A program made the translations under genes and the position numbers. 64,000 bases of DNA, from positions 1-64,000 of the forward strand of contig CAMBQN010000014.1 in NCBI GenBank assembly GCA_945870025.1, written 5' to 3'. Source of the stretch: Akkermansia muciniphila (GTDB lineage Bacteria > Verrucomicrobiota > Kiritimatiellia > RFP12 > JAAYNR01). The notes under the pieces were generated by a model, which saw only the letters and a program-made list of their open reading frames with translations, made no database searches and had not been told where the DNA came from. Of the stretch, positions 18,782 through 26,564 are shown one piece after another (position 1 is the first letter of the stretch; each line of letters begins with the position of its first letter).

Positions 18782-19795
18782 TCAAGCCTTGTACGGGGTT
18801 ATGCGCCCTTCGACTCGAGTGCGGACGGAGGCGTAATGCCGATACTCAGATGGTGAAATACCTTCCTCATCGCTGAATGCGCGCGAAAGACTGTGGACGG
18901 TTTCAAATCCCAGCAGCGAGGAGATTTCAGAGAGTGTCATGGATGTGCTCGTCATCAGCTCCTTTGCCTTGTGCAGACGTGCCCGGCGGATGTATTTGCG
19001 AGGCGAACATCCGTAGCATTGCCCGAAAAGATACCGAAACTGGCTGACCGAAAGCCCGCAGCGCCGGGCCAGCTCGTGAAGGGGCGGGGGTGCTGCGCAT
19101 TCCTTGATCATCAGGTCGGCTGTCTTTTCGAGAAGCGGCATATGGGCTTGGTGTTCGCAAAAGACCTGCTCCTGTCCGCGCAACATCTCGGCGATGATCT
19201 CTATCATCAGGCCCGACATCTTGATTCCCGTGAAAGGCTGTGCCCTCGCCGCCTCCATGCAGACGTCCTGCATGAGCTGGCCAACGCGACGGTTGGTATA
19301 GTTCCTTATCCGGCCGGTGAGCGAGTCGAGCCGTTCGTGGTGGAGCGGCGGATGCATGAGCGGCATTAGTTCTGGCGCGAGATCCGTCATGCCTTCGGGA
19401 ATGCTGAAGTCCCAATGACTGTGGTCAGCGCGGTATACGAGATCAAAGTGAATGTAAGGGCAGTGCATTTCCGGGGGAAACCCCTCCATGGCGTGGCACG
19501 TATCCGGCGGGATCCAGAAGAGATCCCCAGCGCGGGCCTCATATTCCTTCCCGCCAATGACAAAACGTCCGCACCCTTCGGCGATATAGACCAGCAGGTA
19601 ATCCAGCAGTTTACGGGATGACAGTGCCCATGCCTTGCGATGGCTGTTGCCGCAATGTCTGACGTATGGACGCAATAGCGGAAGCAGTTCTTGTCCCGGC
19701 TCCATTCCCGGTATGGGATCCGCCATTCCCAGGCGCTTCCTGCTTTGACGGTCTTTCTGGTCGTCGGCGTTTCGGTTACAAGATCGTCGTTTCAT
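18782..19795 (-). CDS. AraC-family transcriptional regulator 1
   Basis: A 337-residue regulator: an N-terminal cupin-like sensing domain (YLLVYIAEGCGRFVIGGKEY, then AGDLFWIPPDTCHAME) and, in the last 100 residues, the two helix-turn-helix motifs of the AraC family (LHELARRCGLSVSQFRYLFGQ, then LSEISSLLGFETVHSLSRAF ending GISPSEYR). Such proteins usually activate sugar-use genes when an effector binds. It is divergent from the UroD-like gene at 19885 across 89 bases, the likely control region. The ATG at 19795 has GAAAGG upstream. Confidence 0.92.
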   Translation of the reverse strand: MKRRSCNRNADDQKDRQSRKRLGMADPIPGMEPGQELLPLLRPYVRHCGNSHRKAWALSSRKLLDYLLVYIAEGCGRFVIGGKEYEARAGDLFWIPPDTCHAMEGFPPEMHCPYIHFDLVYRADHSHWDFSIPEGMTDLAPELMPLMHPPLHHERLDSLTGRIRNYTNRRVGQLMQDVCMEAARAQPFTGIKMSGLMIEIIAEMLRGQEQVFCEHQAHMPLLEKTADLMIKECAAPPPLHELARRCGLSVSQFRYLFGQCYGCSPRKYIRRARLHKAKELMTSTSMTLSEISSLLGFETVHSLSRAFSDEEGISPSEYRHYASVRTRVEGRITPYKA

Positions 19796-19884
19796 CTAAA
19801 GCCTTTCTTCAATGAAAAGTGGTACTATAGACACACTTTCGAATCAAGTAAAGGCGTTTCGGGTAAACAATATAGGGGTTTTGT
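19796..19884. promoter_or_regulatory. Divergent control region with inverted half-sites
   Basis: Between the AraC gene and the UroD-like gene lie two similar inverted elements: AAAGCCTTTCTT at 19798-19809 and the complement of AACGCCTTTACTT at 19846-19858. They could be AraC binding half-sites. TACTAT at 19823-19828 could be a -10 element, but no convincing -35 is seen. Confidence 0.35.
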
Positions 19885-20937
19885 ATGAAGTCATATTGGA
19901 AAGGCGCTGTGAAAGCTGAACCTGATTTTGGAAACCTGCTGAAAGTACTAAGGCGTGAGCGGCCCAGCCGTCCGACGCTGTTCGAGTTCTTTCTGAACGA
20001 CACGCTTCATGCTGCGTTGGCGCCGGAGATCGCGGTCAAGGCGTCGCATGTTTCCTGCGCCAACGATATCCTGCGAGTAACGGCATATCGCAATGCCGGT
20101 TATGATTATGCCGTGGCGAATGTGCCGGGAATGGGGTTCCCGACGAGGGAGCGGGAACACAAGCATGGGCAGACGATCTCGCAGAACGAAGGATTTGTCA
20201 TAACGGACAGGAAATCGTTCGATGCCTATCAGTGGCCTGATCCGGAAATGGCGGATTATGCGTTTCTGGACAAACTGGGCGAGGTCGTTCCAAAAGGCAT
20301 GAAGCTTGGCGTGGGTGGGCCGGGCGGCGTGCTGGAGAATGTGACGTCCCTGCTGGGCTATGAGAACATGTGCTTCATGATTGCCGATGATCCGGGACTG
20401 GCAGGTGATGTGTTCGAAGCAGTCGGCACGCGACTGGTGAAGATGTACCGGAATGCGGTGAAGAGCAAGTCGGTCGGGTTCATCATCGGGAATGATGACT
20501 GGGGGTTCAAGAGCCAGACGATGCTGGCGCCGGAACAGATGAGAGCGTACGTCTTTCCATGGCACAAGCAAATTGTCGAGGCGGCGCATGAGGTGGGGAC
20601 GCCGGCCATCCTGCATTCGTGCGGGAACCTGCATAACGTGATGGATGATGTCATCGACACGCTCAAGTATGACGGAAAGCATTCATTTGAGGATACGATT
20701 CAGCCCGTGGAGCAGGCCTATGAACGGTACGGGAAACGGATTGCGATCCTGGGCGGGATTGATGTGGATTTCATATGCAGGTCGGATCCCGCTGCGGTGC
20801 ACGAGCGGGCAAAGGCAATGGTGGAACGGGCCGGAAACCTCGGCGGGTATGCGCTGGGGAGCGGGAACAGCATTCCATCATATGTTTCGCATGAAGGTTA
20901 CTTCGCCATGATTGCCGCCGCAGTCGGCGAGAGGTAA
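19885..20937 (+). CDS. UroD-superfamily methyltransferase-like protein 1
   Basis: The 350-residue protein has the uroporphyrinogen decarboxylase / MtaA-MtbA fold pattern: RPTLFEFFLND early, GPGGVLENVTSLLGYE centrally, NDDWGFKSQTMLAPEQMRAYVFPW, and ILHSCGNLHNVMDD with the His-x-Cys pair that binds zinc in corrinoid:thiol methyltransferases. The third zinc Cys of MtaA-type enzymes is not at the expected place (LGSGNSIP), so methyl transfer to a thiol is not assured. True HemE is unlikely because the N-terminal HemE signature is absent and the gene is paired with an AraC regulator and rhamnosidases. Proteins like this often accompany sugar-use operons, and their reaction is unknown. Confidence 0.75.
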   Translation: MKSYWKGAVKAEPDFGNLLKVLRRERPSRPTLFEFFLNDTLHAALAPEIAVKASHVSCANDILRVTAYRNAGYDYAVANVPGMGFPTREREHKHGQTISQNEGFVITDRKSFDAYQWPDPEMADYAFLDKLGEVVPKGMKLGVGGPGGVLENVTSLLGYENMCFMIADDPGLAGDVFEAVGTRLVKMYRNAVKSKSVGFIIGNDDWGFKSQTMLAPEQMRAYVFPWHKQIVEAAHEVGTPAILHSCGNLHNVMDDVIDTLKYDGKHSFEDTIQPVEQAYERYGKRIAILGGIDVDFICRSDPAAVHERAKAMVERAGNLGGYALGSGNSIPSYVSHEGYFAMIAAAVGER

Positions 20938-20985
20938 GAAGCGCCTCTCGACTTCTCTTTTGGATGATCGTACGCAACTCTCGGC

Positions 20986-23433
20986 TCAGGCCGGCCACTC
21001 GACCGAATGTGTACCGGCGGGCACCTCGCCCGAAGGCGTCGCCGCCGGGACCGGCACCTCGAGTTGTCCGTACCAAGATGCGCCGCAGCGTTCGATTTCC
21101 AGCGCGACCTGCCCGTGCGGATGCGGGATGCGGACAGCCATGCGTTGCAAGCCGAAGCCTGGTGCCGGACAGACCGCAACGCGCGAAAAACCGAACGCCG
21201 CCGGCCGGATTCCGGCGACGGTTGCCGCCAGATGGAACAACGGATGCGCCCCCCACGGATGACAGTCGCTGCGGGTCGGTTCGGGCGTTTCCGGCGTGGT
21301 GGTCATACCTGCGGATTCCAAGTCGTGCCACAATCCCATGCGGGCGGCAATCCGGTCGCCGCGCCCGATCTGCCGGTAGGACTCGAACAGGTAATGCGTG
21401 AAGTAGATGGTCGTGCGCGCGAGATCGGAGTCTTCGGCCAGACTCCGCGCGGCGCGCGCGGCGCGCTCCGGGCCGCACAGGCCGGAAAGCAGCGGCAGAA
21501 TCTGCCCGTGCTCGCTCACGTCCGCGTGTCCGGGGGCATCCAGCCAGCGACCGCGCGACTCGTCCCAGCTCGGTGTCAGGGCGTCGGCCAATGCCGCCGC
21601 GCGGCGACGGTAGAGTCCGGCCATAACCGCTTCGCCGAAGCCCTCCTCAAGGTCCGCGGCTACGCGCAGCGTCCAGGCATAGTGCCAATTGAGGATGGCG
21701 GAGACCCCGTCATCCGCGCCCATGGGCATGCCGTTGCGGTAACCCCATTCCGGAACCCAGTCCACGAAGTTCCACCCCGCCGGGGCCTCGATCAACCCGT
21801 CGGCGTTGCGCCATCCCCACCAGGCATCCAGCACGGAACGCGCCGTCGGAAGCTGTGCGCGCACGAAGGCGGCATCCGTGCGCCACTGGGCGTGGTCGTG
21901 CACCATGTGCACCCACCAAAGGGCAAAGGGTGGAATCAGTTGCAGGCTGCTCGCCGGCGAACGGCTGGGAACCAGGCCCGACGGGTGGCGACAGCCGGAG
22001 AAGGCTTCGATGGCCTGCCGGGGCAGGACGTCGTCGGCCTGGAGCACATAGGTCGCCAACACTTCCAGGCGCGTGTCGCCGACATACTGCAGGCGCTCAT
22101 AGTACGGGCAGTCGAGATACGTCTCATGCGTGCCGACGCGCAGGGTGTGCAGGCACAGGTCACGCATGCGCGAGAAGCGCGGATCGTCGGCCGCGAACGC
22201 GCCTTCGTCGGCGAACGGGTATCCTGTCGCCTGGAGCTGGAAACCTTCCAGCCGCAGCGGCTCGTAACCGGCCGCCGCCACGATTTCCAGCCAGCGTCCG
22301 CATTCCCAGTCCACCGGATCGAGCATCCGCGCCGGGCCGGCGGCCGTGCGCAGGCACGGGCCGACCCCACGCAAGACCTTACCGCGCCACTCGGCACGAT
22401 TCCCTTTGTCCTGCCCCGCGTGTGCCACGCCATCCGTCACTACAAAGAGCCCCTCGACAAACCGCAGTCGCACGCTTCCCCCCGCCCCGGCGGCCGCCAC
22501 ACGCGGCCAGCAGGCACGGTAGACGCCAAGATCCACCAGGCACCGGCGCAGCGCACCGGGTGGCAAGACCAGCGGGGCGCGACCGTCCAGGAAAGACTGC
22601 CAGGCGGCGTGTTCATTCGGGCGGTCGCCGGCCGGGTCGCACCCCGTCGTCATGGCATCGCGATCCAGCACCGCATCTACCAGCACCACGGATCCGCAGG
22701 GCAGGCCATGGCTGACCTGATCCGGCAGACGTTCCGGCGTCAGCACGGGTTGATGCTGACCGGTTACCGAACCGGGCGTATGGCCAACGCGACCGATCAT
22801 GGCAGATGTAAAACCGGTACCAGCGCCGGTCTCCCACCCCCAGGGCAAACGCGTTGCGTCCAGCACGGTCCGGGAACCGGTCCAGACGCCGTGAGGCGGC
22901 GCTTCGAAGGCATAGGCTTCCAGAAAACAGCATTCCCACGGCGCCGCGCCGGTGGAGATTCGATCATGCCAGTCGTCCTCGGCGGCGACAATGATGCCGG
23001 GGCAGACCGAAAGCTGGTTGACCGGCGCCTGGTCGCCCGCCACCCACAGCCGTAGTGCCAGCCAGTGCTCGCCGGACGCCCAGTCCAGGTCGAAGGAAGC
23101 AAACCGCCAGGCCCCGGCATGGCTGCGCTCCGGACCGGTATGGGCCGGCCGACCGTCAACAAGAAGCTTGTAGCGTTCATCGCCGCTGACGTGAATGCGA
23201 AGTCGCGCGGGTGCATCGAGAACCACCCGCAGGCGAAACGCCATTACAAAGGGGCTGGCGAACTGTTCTGCGCCGGCGGCCGCCAGCGCCGCGGAAGGCA
23301 CCGGTGCCACCAGCCACCGGGCCCGCCAACATCCGCGGTTCCACAGCACCTGATCGGGGCACGTCGGCCCCCGTTCTTCCGCGGACATCCGCACACGCCG
23401 GAAACCCGTTGGTGTCGTTTCATGCATGCTCAT
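20986..23433 (-). CDS. Alpha-L-rhamnosidase, GH78-like, second
   Basis: The 815-residue protein has N-terminal beta-sandwich domains (LRIHVSGDERYKLLVDGRP, then SFDLDWASGEHWLALRLW) and a C-terminal alpha/alpha barrel containing DCPYYERLQYVGDTR at residues 441-455, the GH78 catalytic-loop signature. It is only distantly related to the first rhamnosidase. I start at the ATG at 23433 because GGAGG lies six bases upstream; a longer frame to 23514 is less likely. It is convergent with the UroD-like gene (48 bases between stops) and lies downstream of AraC regulator 2 on the same strand, across a 175-base gap in which I recognise no promoter. No signal peptide is seen. Confidence 0.88.
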   Translation of the reverse strand: MSMHETTPTGFRRVRMSAEERGPTCPDQVLWNRGCWRARWLVAPVPSAALAAAGAEQFASPFVMAFRLRVVLDAPARLRIHVSGDERYKLLVDGRPAHTGPERSHAGAWRFASFDLDWASGEHWLALRLWVAGDQAPVNQLSVCPGIIVAAEDDWHDRISTGAAPWECCFLEAYAFEAPPHGVWTGSRTVLDATRLPWGWETGAGTGFTSAMIGRVGHTPGSVTGQHQPVLTPERLPDQVSHGLPCGSVVLVDAVLDRDAMTTGCDPAGDRPNEHAAWQSFLDGRAPLVLPPGALRRCLVDLGVYRACWPRVAAAGAGGSVRLRFVEGLFVVTDGVAHAGQDKGNRAEWRGKVLRGVGPCLRTAAGPARMLDPVDWECGRWLEIVAAAGYEPLRLEGFQLQATGYPFADEGAFAADDPRFSRMRDLCLHTLRVGTHETYLDCPYYERLQYVGDTRLEVLATYVLQADDVLPRQAIEAFSGCRHPSGLVPSRSPASSLQLIPPFALWWVHMVHDHAQWRTDAAFVRAQLPTARSVLDAWWGWRNADGLIEAPAGWNFVDWVPEWGYRNGMPMGADDGVSAILNWHYAWTLRVAADLEEGFGEAVMAGLYRRRAAALADALTPSWDESRGRWLDAPGHADVSEHGQILPLLSGLCGPERAARAARSLAEDSDLARTTIYFTHYLFESYRQIGRGDRIAARMGLWHDLESAGMTTTPETPEPTRSDCHPWGAHPLFHLAATVAGIRPAAFGFSRVAVCPAPGFGLQRMAVRIPHPHGQVALEIERCGASWYGQLEVPVPAATPSGEVPAGTHSVEWPA

Positions 23434-23608
23434 CGTCGCCTCCAAGGATACTCCCGCGTCGTCACTCTCCGACGTGTGGAAAAGCACGCCAAGCACTCTT
23501 TGATCTTGTGCCAATCGAGCAATATTGCCCGGTGAAGGTACCAGAATCGGTCAGGAGAGGCAAGATCGGCTGAGTGAACGCATCTTTTTTCGCAATTAAC
23601 CCGCACGT

Positions 23609-24520
23609 TCACCGCGGAGCCTGACGACGAAACGCCGTGGGCGGCTGAGCGAGTGCGCGTTTGAAGGTCCGGTTGAAATGCGCCAGATCCCGGAAGCCGC
23701 AGTCCAGCGCGATGGACAGCACTTTGTCGTCGGTGCTGCGTAACAACACCAGCGCGGCCTGCAGCCGCCGTTCGGTGAGATACCCGATCAGGGTCTTGCC
23801 GGTGTAACGGTGGAAGGCGCGGCTGAGGTAGCTCGGGTGAACGCCCGTGACTTGCGCCAGGCGGGTGAGGGTCAGAGGCTCGGAGAAGTGGGCGTCGATA
23901 TGCCGCCGCAGGCGCTCGAGCCAGGCGACGGACGGCGCACGGTCGTCGATGCCGGGTTGCACGCCGCTGCGCTGCGCCTGACGACAACATTCGATCAGCA
24001 GGATGCGGAAGCAGGCGCGCAGCACGTCGCCCGAGCCGGCCTGCCGGCTGATGGACTCCTGATTCATGCGTTCGAAGAGCGCCGTTACCGGAGCCGGGTC
24101 ATCAAACACCAGTCGCACGCGGCGGTTCAGGAGGTTTTGAAAGGTGGGGTGCAGGGGGAGGATGTTGGGCAGCAGGTCGCGGAATTCAACCGGCAGCGAC
24201 GGCAGGGCGTGGCGTGTGAGATCCAGGTACAGATTGTAGATGTCCATGCCGGCAGCATCGGTGACGATGTCGTGCTGCTGCTCGTAGTGGGTGACAGCCA
24301 GCGAGCCCCCGTTTTCCTCGTACACGTGATCGCCCATCATGTGGCGGCCGTGCCCGCGGGCAATGTAGCTGAGCAAAACCACGGGAACGGAATGCGGGTG
24401 ATAGGTCCGGTTGACGTAGCGCGGAAAGTACTCCACGGCGATCCCGTCCCCGGCCAACGTGGGACAGCGTTGCAGCAGAGGATGGGCGTCTAATTTGTGA
24501 GGTTTCGGCAAGGTTTGCAT
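23609..24520 (-). CDS. AraC-family transcriptional regulator 2
   Basis: A 303-residue regulator with an N-terminal cupin-type domain (AVEYFPRYVNRTYHPHSVPVV, then GGSLAVTHYEQQHDI) and a C-terminal AraC DNA-binding domain (LTLTRLAQVTGVHPSYLSRAF, then VLSIALDCGFRDLAHFNRTF followed by QPPTAFRR). It is divergent from the UroD-like gene at 24595 and upstream of the second rhamnosidase. The repeated pairing of an AraC regulator with a divergent UroD-like gene suggests the two blocks arose by duplication of a module. Confidence 0.92.
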   Translation of the reverse strand: MQTLPKPHKLDAHPLLQRCPTLAGDGIAVEYFPRYVNRTYHPHSVPVVLLSYIARGHGRHMMGDHVYEENGGSLAVTHYEQQHDIVTDAAGMDIYNLYLDLTRHALPSLPVEFRDLLPNILPLHPTFQNLLNRRVRLVFDDPAPVTALFERMNQESISRQAGSGDVLRACFRILLIECCRQAQRSGVQPGIDDRAPSVAWLERLRRHIDAHFSEPLTLTRLAQVTGVHPSYLSRAFHRYTGKTLIGYLTERRLQAALVLLRSTDDKVLSIALDCGFRDLAHFNRTFKRALAQPPTAFRRQAPR

Positions 24521-24531
24521 GGTGTTTGGTA

Positions 24532-24560
24532 AAAATACGCAAAGCTTGTCACGATTGCAA
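24532..24560 (-). promoter_or_regulatory. Candidate promoter for AraC regulator 2
   Basis: On the minus strand TTGCAA (24560-24555), a 17-base spacer and TATTTT (24537-24532) lie just upstream of the start codon at 24520. An imperfect inverted repeat AAGCTTG / CAAGCCTT overlaps the spacer and could be an operator for autoregulation. Confidence 0.4.
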
Positions 24561-24594
24561 GCCTTATATTGCGCTCATCGAAAGGGGACAACCG

Positions 24595-25650
24595 ATGAAG
24601 AGAGTGATGACCAGCGATGACAGAACCCGGGTGATGGGCAACGGAGTAGGGAAGACTGCAGGCTTGACGCCCCGCGAACGATTTCAGCGAGTGATGGCGT
24701 TTGAGAAACCCGAAGGTCGGCTTCCGATGGTCGAATGGGCGGCCTGGTGGGACAAGACCACGGACCGTTGGAAGACCGAAGGGCTCTCGGCCGATCTTGA
24801 CTGGGAGGGTACCCTGCGGCATTTCGGGCTCGATGTGCTGGTCTGCGTTGGTGTCTCCCCTCATAGCGCCGGCATCCAGAATCAGGCGGACTACGACCGA
24901 ATCAAGTCCGGTCTCTTCCTCGAGGAGAATATCGCCGGCGCGGTGCGGCATGCCGCCAGTTTGCGCGAGCGGCACGAACGGGGCGAGGTGATCATCCGGA
25001 TCTGGCTGGACGGGTTCTTCTGGTATCCCCGCAGACTGTTCGGGATCGAGAACCACCTCTTTGCGTTCTACGATCATCCTGATCTGATGCACCAGATCAA
25101 CCGCGATTTGACGGCGTTCAACATCAAGTATCTGAACGCCGTTCTGGACGTGCTAACTCCGGACATGGTCGGTTTTGCGGAGGACATGTCGTACAACAAC
25201 GGACCGATGCTCTCCAAGGAGGCGTTTGACGAATTTCTCCTCCCGTACTACCGGCAGGTGGTCCCGGTGGCCAAGGCGCGTGGCGTGCCGGTGCTGGTCG
25301 ATACCGACGGCATGCTGGAGGACATGATTCCCTGGCTGCTCGACGCGGGGATGGACGGCATCTACCCGCTCGAACGCCAGTCCGGCGTGGACGTGGCTCG
25401 CATCAGGAAGAACTACCCGCGCCTGCTCATGATGGGCGGGTACGACAAAATGGTGATGAACAAAGGCGAGATGGCCATGCGTGCCGAGTTCGAACGACTG
25501 CTGCCGGTCATGCGTACGGGCGGCTTTATCCCCTCGGTGGACCACCAGACGCCGCCCGGCGTGAGCCTGGAAAACTATCGCACTTACATCCGGTTGTTCG
25601 GCGAATACGCAGCGCGGGCGTGCGATGCGGGAGCACCGTCTGTTCCCTGA
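24595..25650 (+). CDS. UroD-superfamily protein 2
   Basis: A 351-residue protein of the same superfamily as that at 19885 but of a different subgroup: LTPRERFQRVMAFEKPEGRLP at the start, then GFFWYPRRLFGIENHLFAFYD, GFAEDMSYNNGPMLSKEAFDEFLLPYY, and PSVDHQTPPGVSLENYRTYI near the end. The zinc His-x-Cys position is VDTDG here, so it cannot bind zinc in the MtaA manner and is unlikely to be a classical methylcobamide:thiol methyltransferase. The ATG at 24595 has AAAGGGG upstream. Context suggests a role in catabolism of a sugar or its methylated derivative, but the reaction is unknown. Confidence 0.75.
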   Translation: MKRVMTSDDRTRVMGNGVGKTAGLTPRERFQRVMAFEKPEGRLPMVEWAAWWDKTTDRWKTEGLSADLDWEGTLRHFGLDVLVCVGVSPHSAGIQNQADYDRIKSGLFLEENIAGAVRHAASLRERHERGEVIIRIWLDGFFWYPRRLFGIENHLFAFYDHPDLMHQINRDLTAFNIKYLNAVLDVLTPDMVGFAEDMSYNNGPMLSKEAFDEFLLPYYRQVVPVAKARGVPVLVDTDGMLEDMIPWLLDAGMDGIYPLERQSGVDVARIRKNYPRLLMMGGYDKMVMNKGEMAMRAEFERLLPVMRTGGFIPSVDHQTPPGVSLENYRTYIRLFGEYAARACDAGAPSVP

Positions 25651-25687
25651 TGCGGCCTGAGAAAGTCAAGGGACACCCCATTTTCAG

Positions 25688-25829
25688 CAGCAATTCTAAT
25701 TATGGCACATCTGTACAGTCGAAATCGAAATCGCTATCGCTATCGGGGTCGAATTCCTTGCTTTCTCGTCGATTTCGGTCCCGATCCCGATTTGGATCCC
25801 GATAGCGGCTGCCATAATTAGAATTGCTG
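25688..25829. repeat. Palindromic element with perfect 20-bp terminal inverted repeats
   Basis: CAGCAATTCTAATTATGGCA at 25688-25707 is repeated as its exact complement at 25810-25829. The 102 bases inside hold hexameric runs (TCGAAA twice, TCGCTA twice, then TCGGGG) and their partial complement (CGATTTCGG, CCCGATCCCGAT, GATCCCGATAGCG), so most of the element could fold back on itself. No transposase is encoded. It lies between convergent genes and may be a MITE-like element, a bidirectional terminator, or both. Confidence 0.75.
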
Positions 25830-25861
25830 TATTTTCCGGGAGGTAGGGGAGGTCTGAAGGT

Positions 25862-26506
25862 TTACAGCAGTCCGAAGCACACGCGCCCGCCCAGCACTGC
25901 GGCATCCTCGGCGCCATACACGCGGCGTGCGCAGCCGTCGAAAAGCAGGTCAGCCGAGGGCGGAAACTCGTCGTCACCCTGTCGGTACACCAGCAGGACG
26001 TCGATCCTGCCGATGGCCACGATGCGCGCCGATACCGTATCCGCCGGGCCGTCTTCGATCGTTGCGGCAAACCGTGCCAGTCGTGCGCGCAAGTGCTCCA
26101 TGTCGTTGCCGAAGGCCTGAATCAGGGGCGTGACGGAGCGCGAGCGGAACGGTTCCCAATAAAAGGTGCCGCCGGGGAATTCGCGAAAGGTGATCCATCG
26201 ATTTTCCGGAGATACCGGAGCGTCGCTGGCCAGATAATGCAGCGCCAGAAGGCGGTCAGTGGGTTTGGGAGGCTTACGGGTGTCGGTGAAGACGCCCTCG
26301 AAGGCTGGCGGCTGCAGTTCCAGCGTGCGTCCCAGCAGCGGGAGGTGCACCTGGCCGTCCACCGGGGGCGGGAGACCCAGGCGCGCACACCGGGACGACA
26401 GACCGGACGGATCCGACGGATCGGCTGGATTAGCCAGCTTCGCCACGGCGAGCTGGATGGCAAGGGCAGTGGCTTGTTGCTGGTGGGTGGTCGGGTCGGG
26501 GGACAT
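25862..26506 (-). CDS. DUF3786 protein of the CODH/ACS locus
   Basis: The 214-residue protein matches DUF3786, a family of unknown function found almost only beside carbon-monoxide/acetyl-CoA genes. The conserved core is LLALHYLASDAPVSPENRWITF followed by REFPGGTFYWEPFRSRSVTP. The N-terminal part has a short repeat-derived tract (DPSDPSG). The start codon at 26506 is directly preceded on the coding strand by the heptamer array (ending CCAAGAAC), with no spacer and no ordinary ribosome site. It is the last gene of the locus. Confidence 0.8.
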   Translation of the reverse strand: MSPDPTTHQQQATALAIQLAVAKLANPADPSDPSGLSSRCARLGLPPPVDGQVHLPLLGRTLELQPPAFEGVFTDTRKPPKPTDRLLALHYLASDAPVSPENRWITFREFPGGTFYWEPFRSRSVTPLIQAFGNDMEHLRARLARFAATIEDGPADTVSARIVAIGRIDVLLVYRQGDDEFPPSADLLFDGCARRVYGAEDAAVLGGRVCFGLL

Positions 26507-26507
26507 G

Positions 26508-26549
26508 TTCTTGGTTCTTGGTTCTTAGTTCTTTGTTCTTGGTTCTTTG
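26508..26549. repeat. Heptamer array R1 (TTCTTGG x6)
   Basis: Six consecutive 7-base units: TTCTTGG, TTCTTGG, TTCTTAG, TTCTTTG, TTCTTGG, TTCTTTG. It fills the gap between the RACo stop and the DUF3786 start and is the inverted partner of array R2 on the other side of the RACo gene. Confidence 0.95.
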
Positions 26550-26564
26550 TGCAGCGAGAAGGCC

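Noticed and set aside
19885-20937. HemE uroporphyrinogen decarboxylase
   Set aside because: The HemE N-terminal signature is missing and the surroundings are sugar-use and regulator genes.
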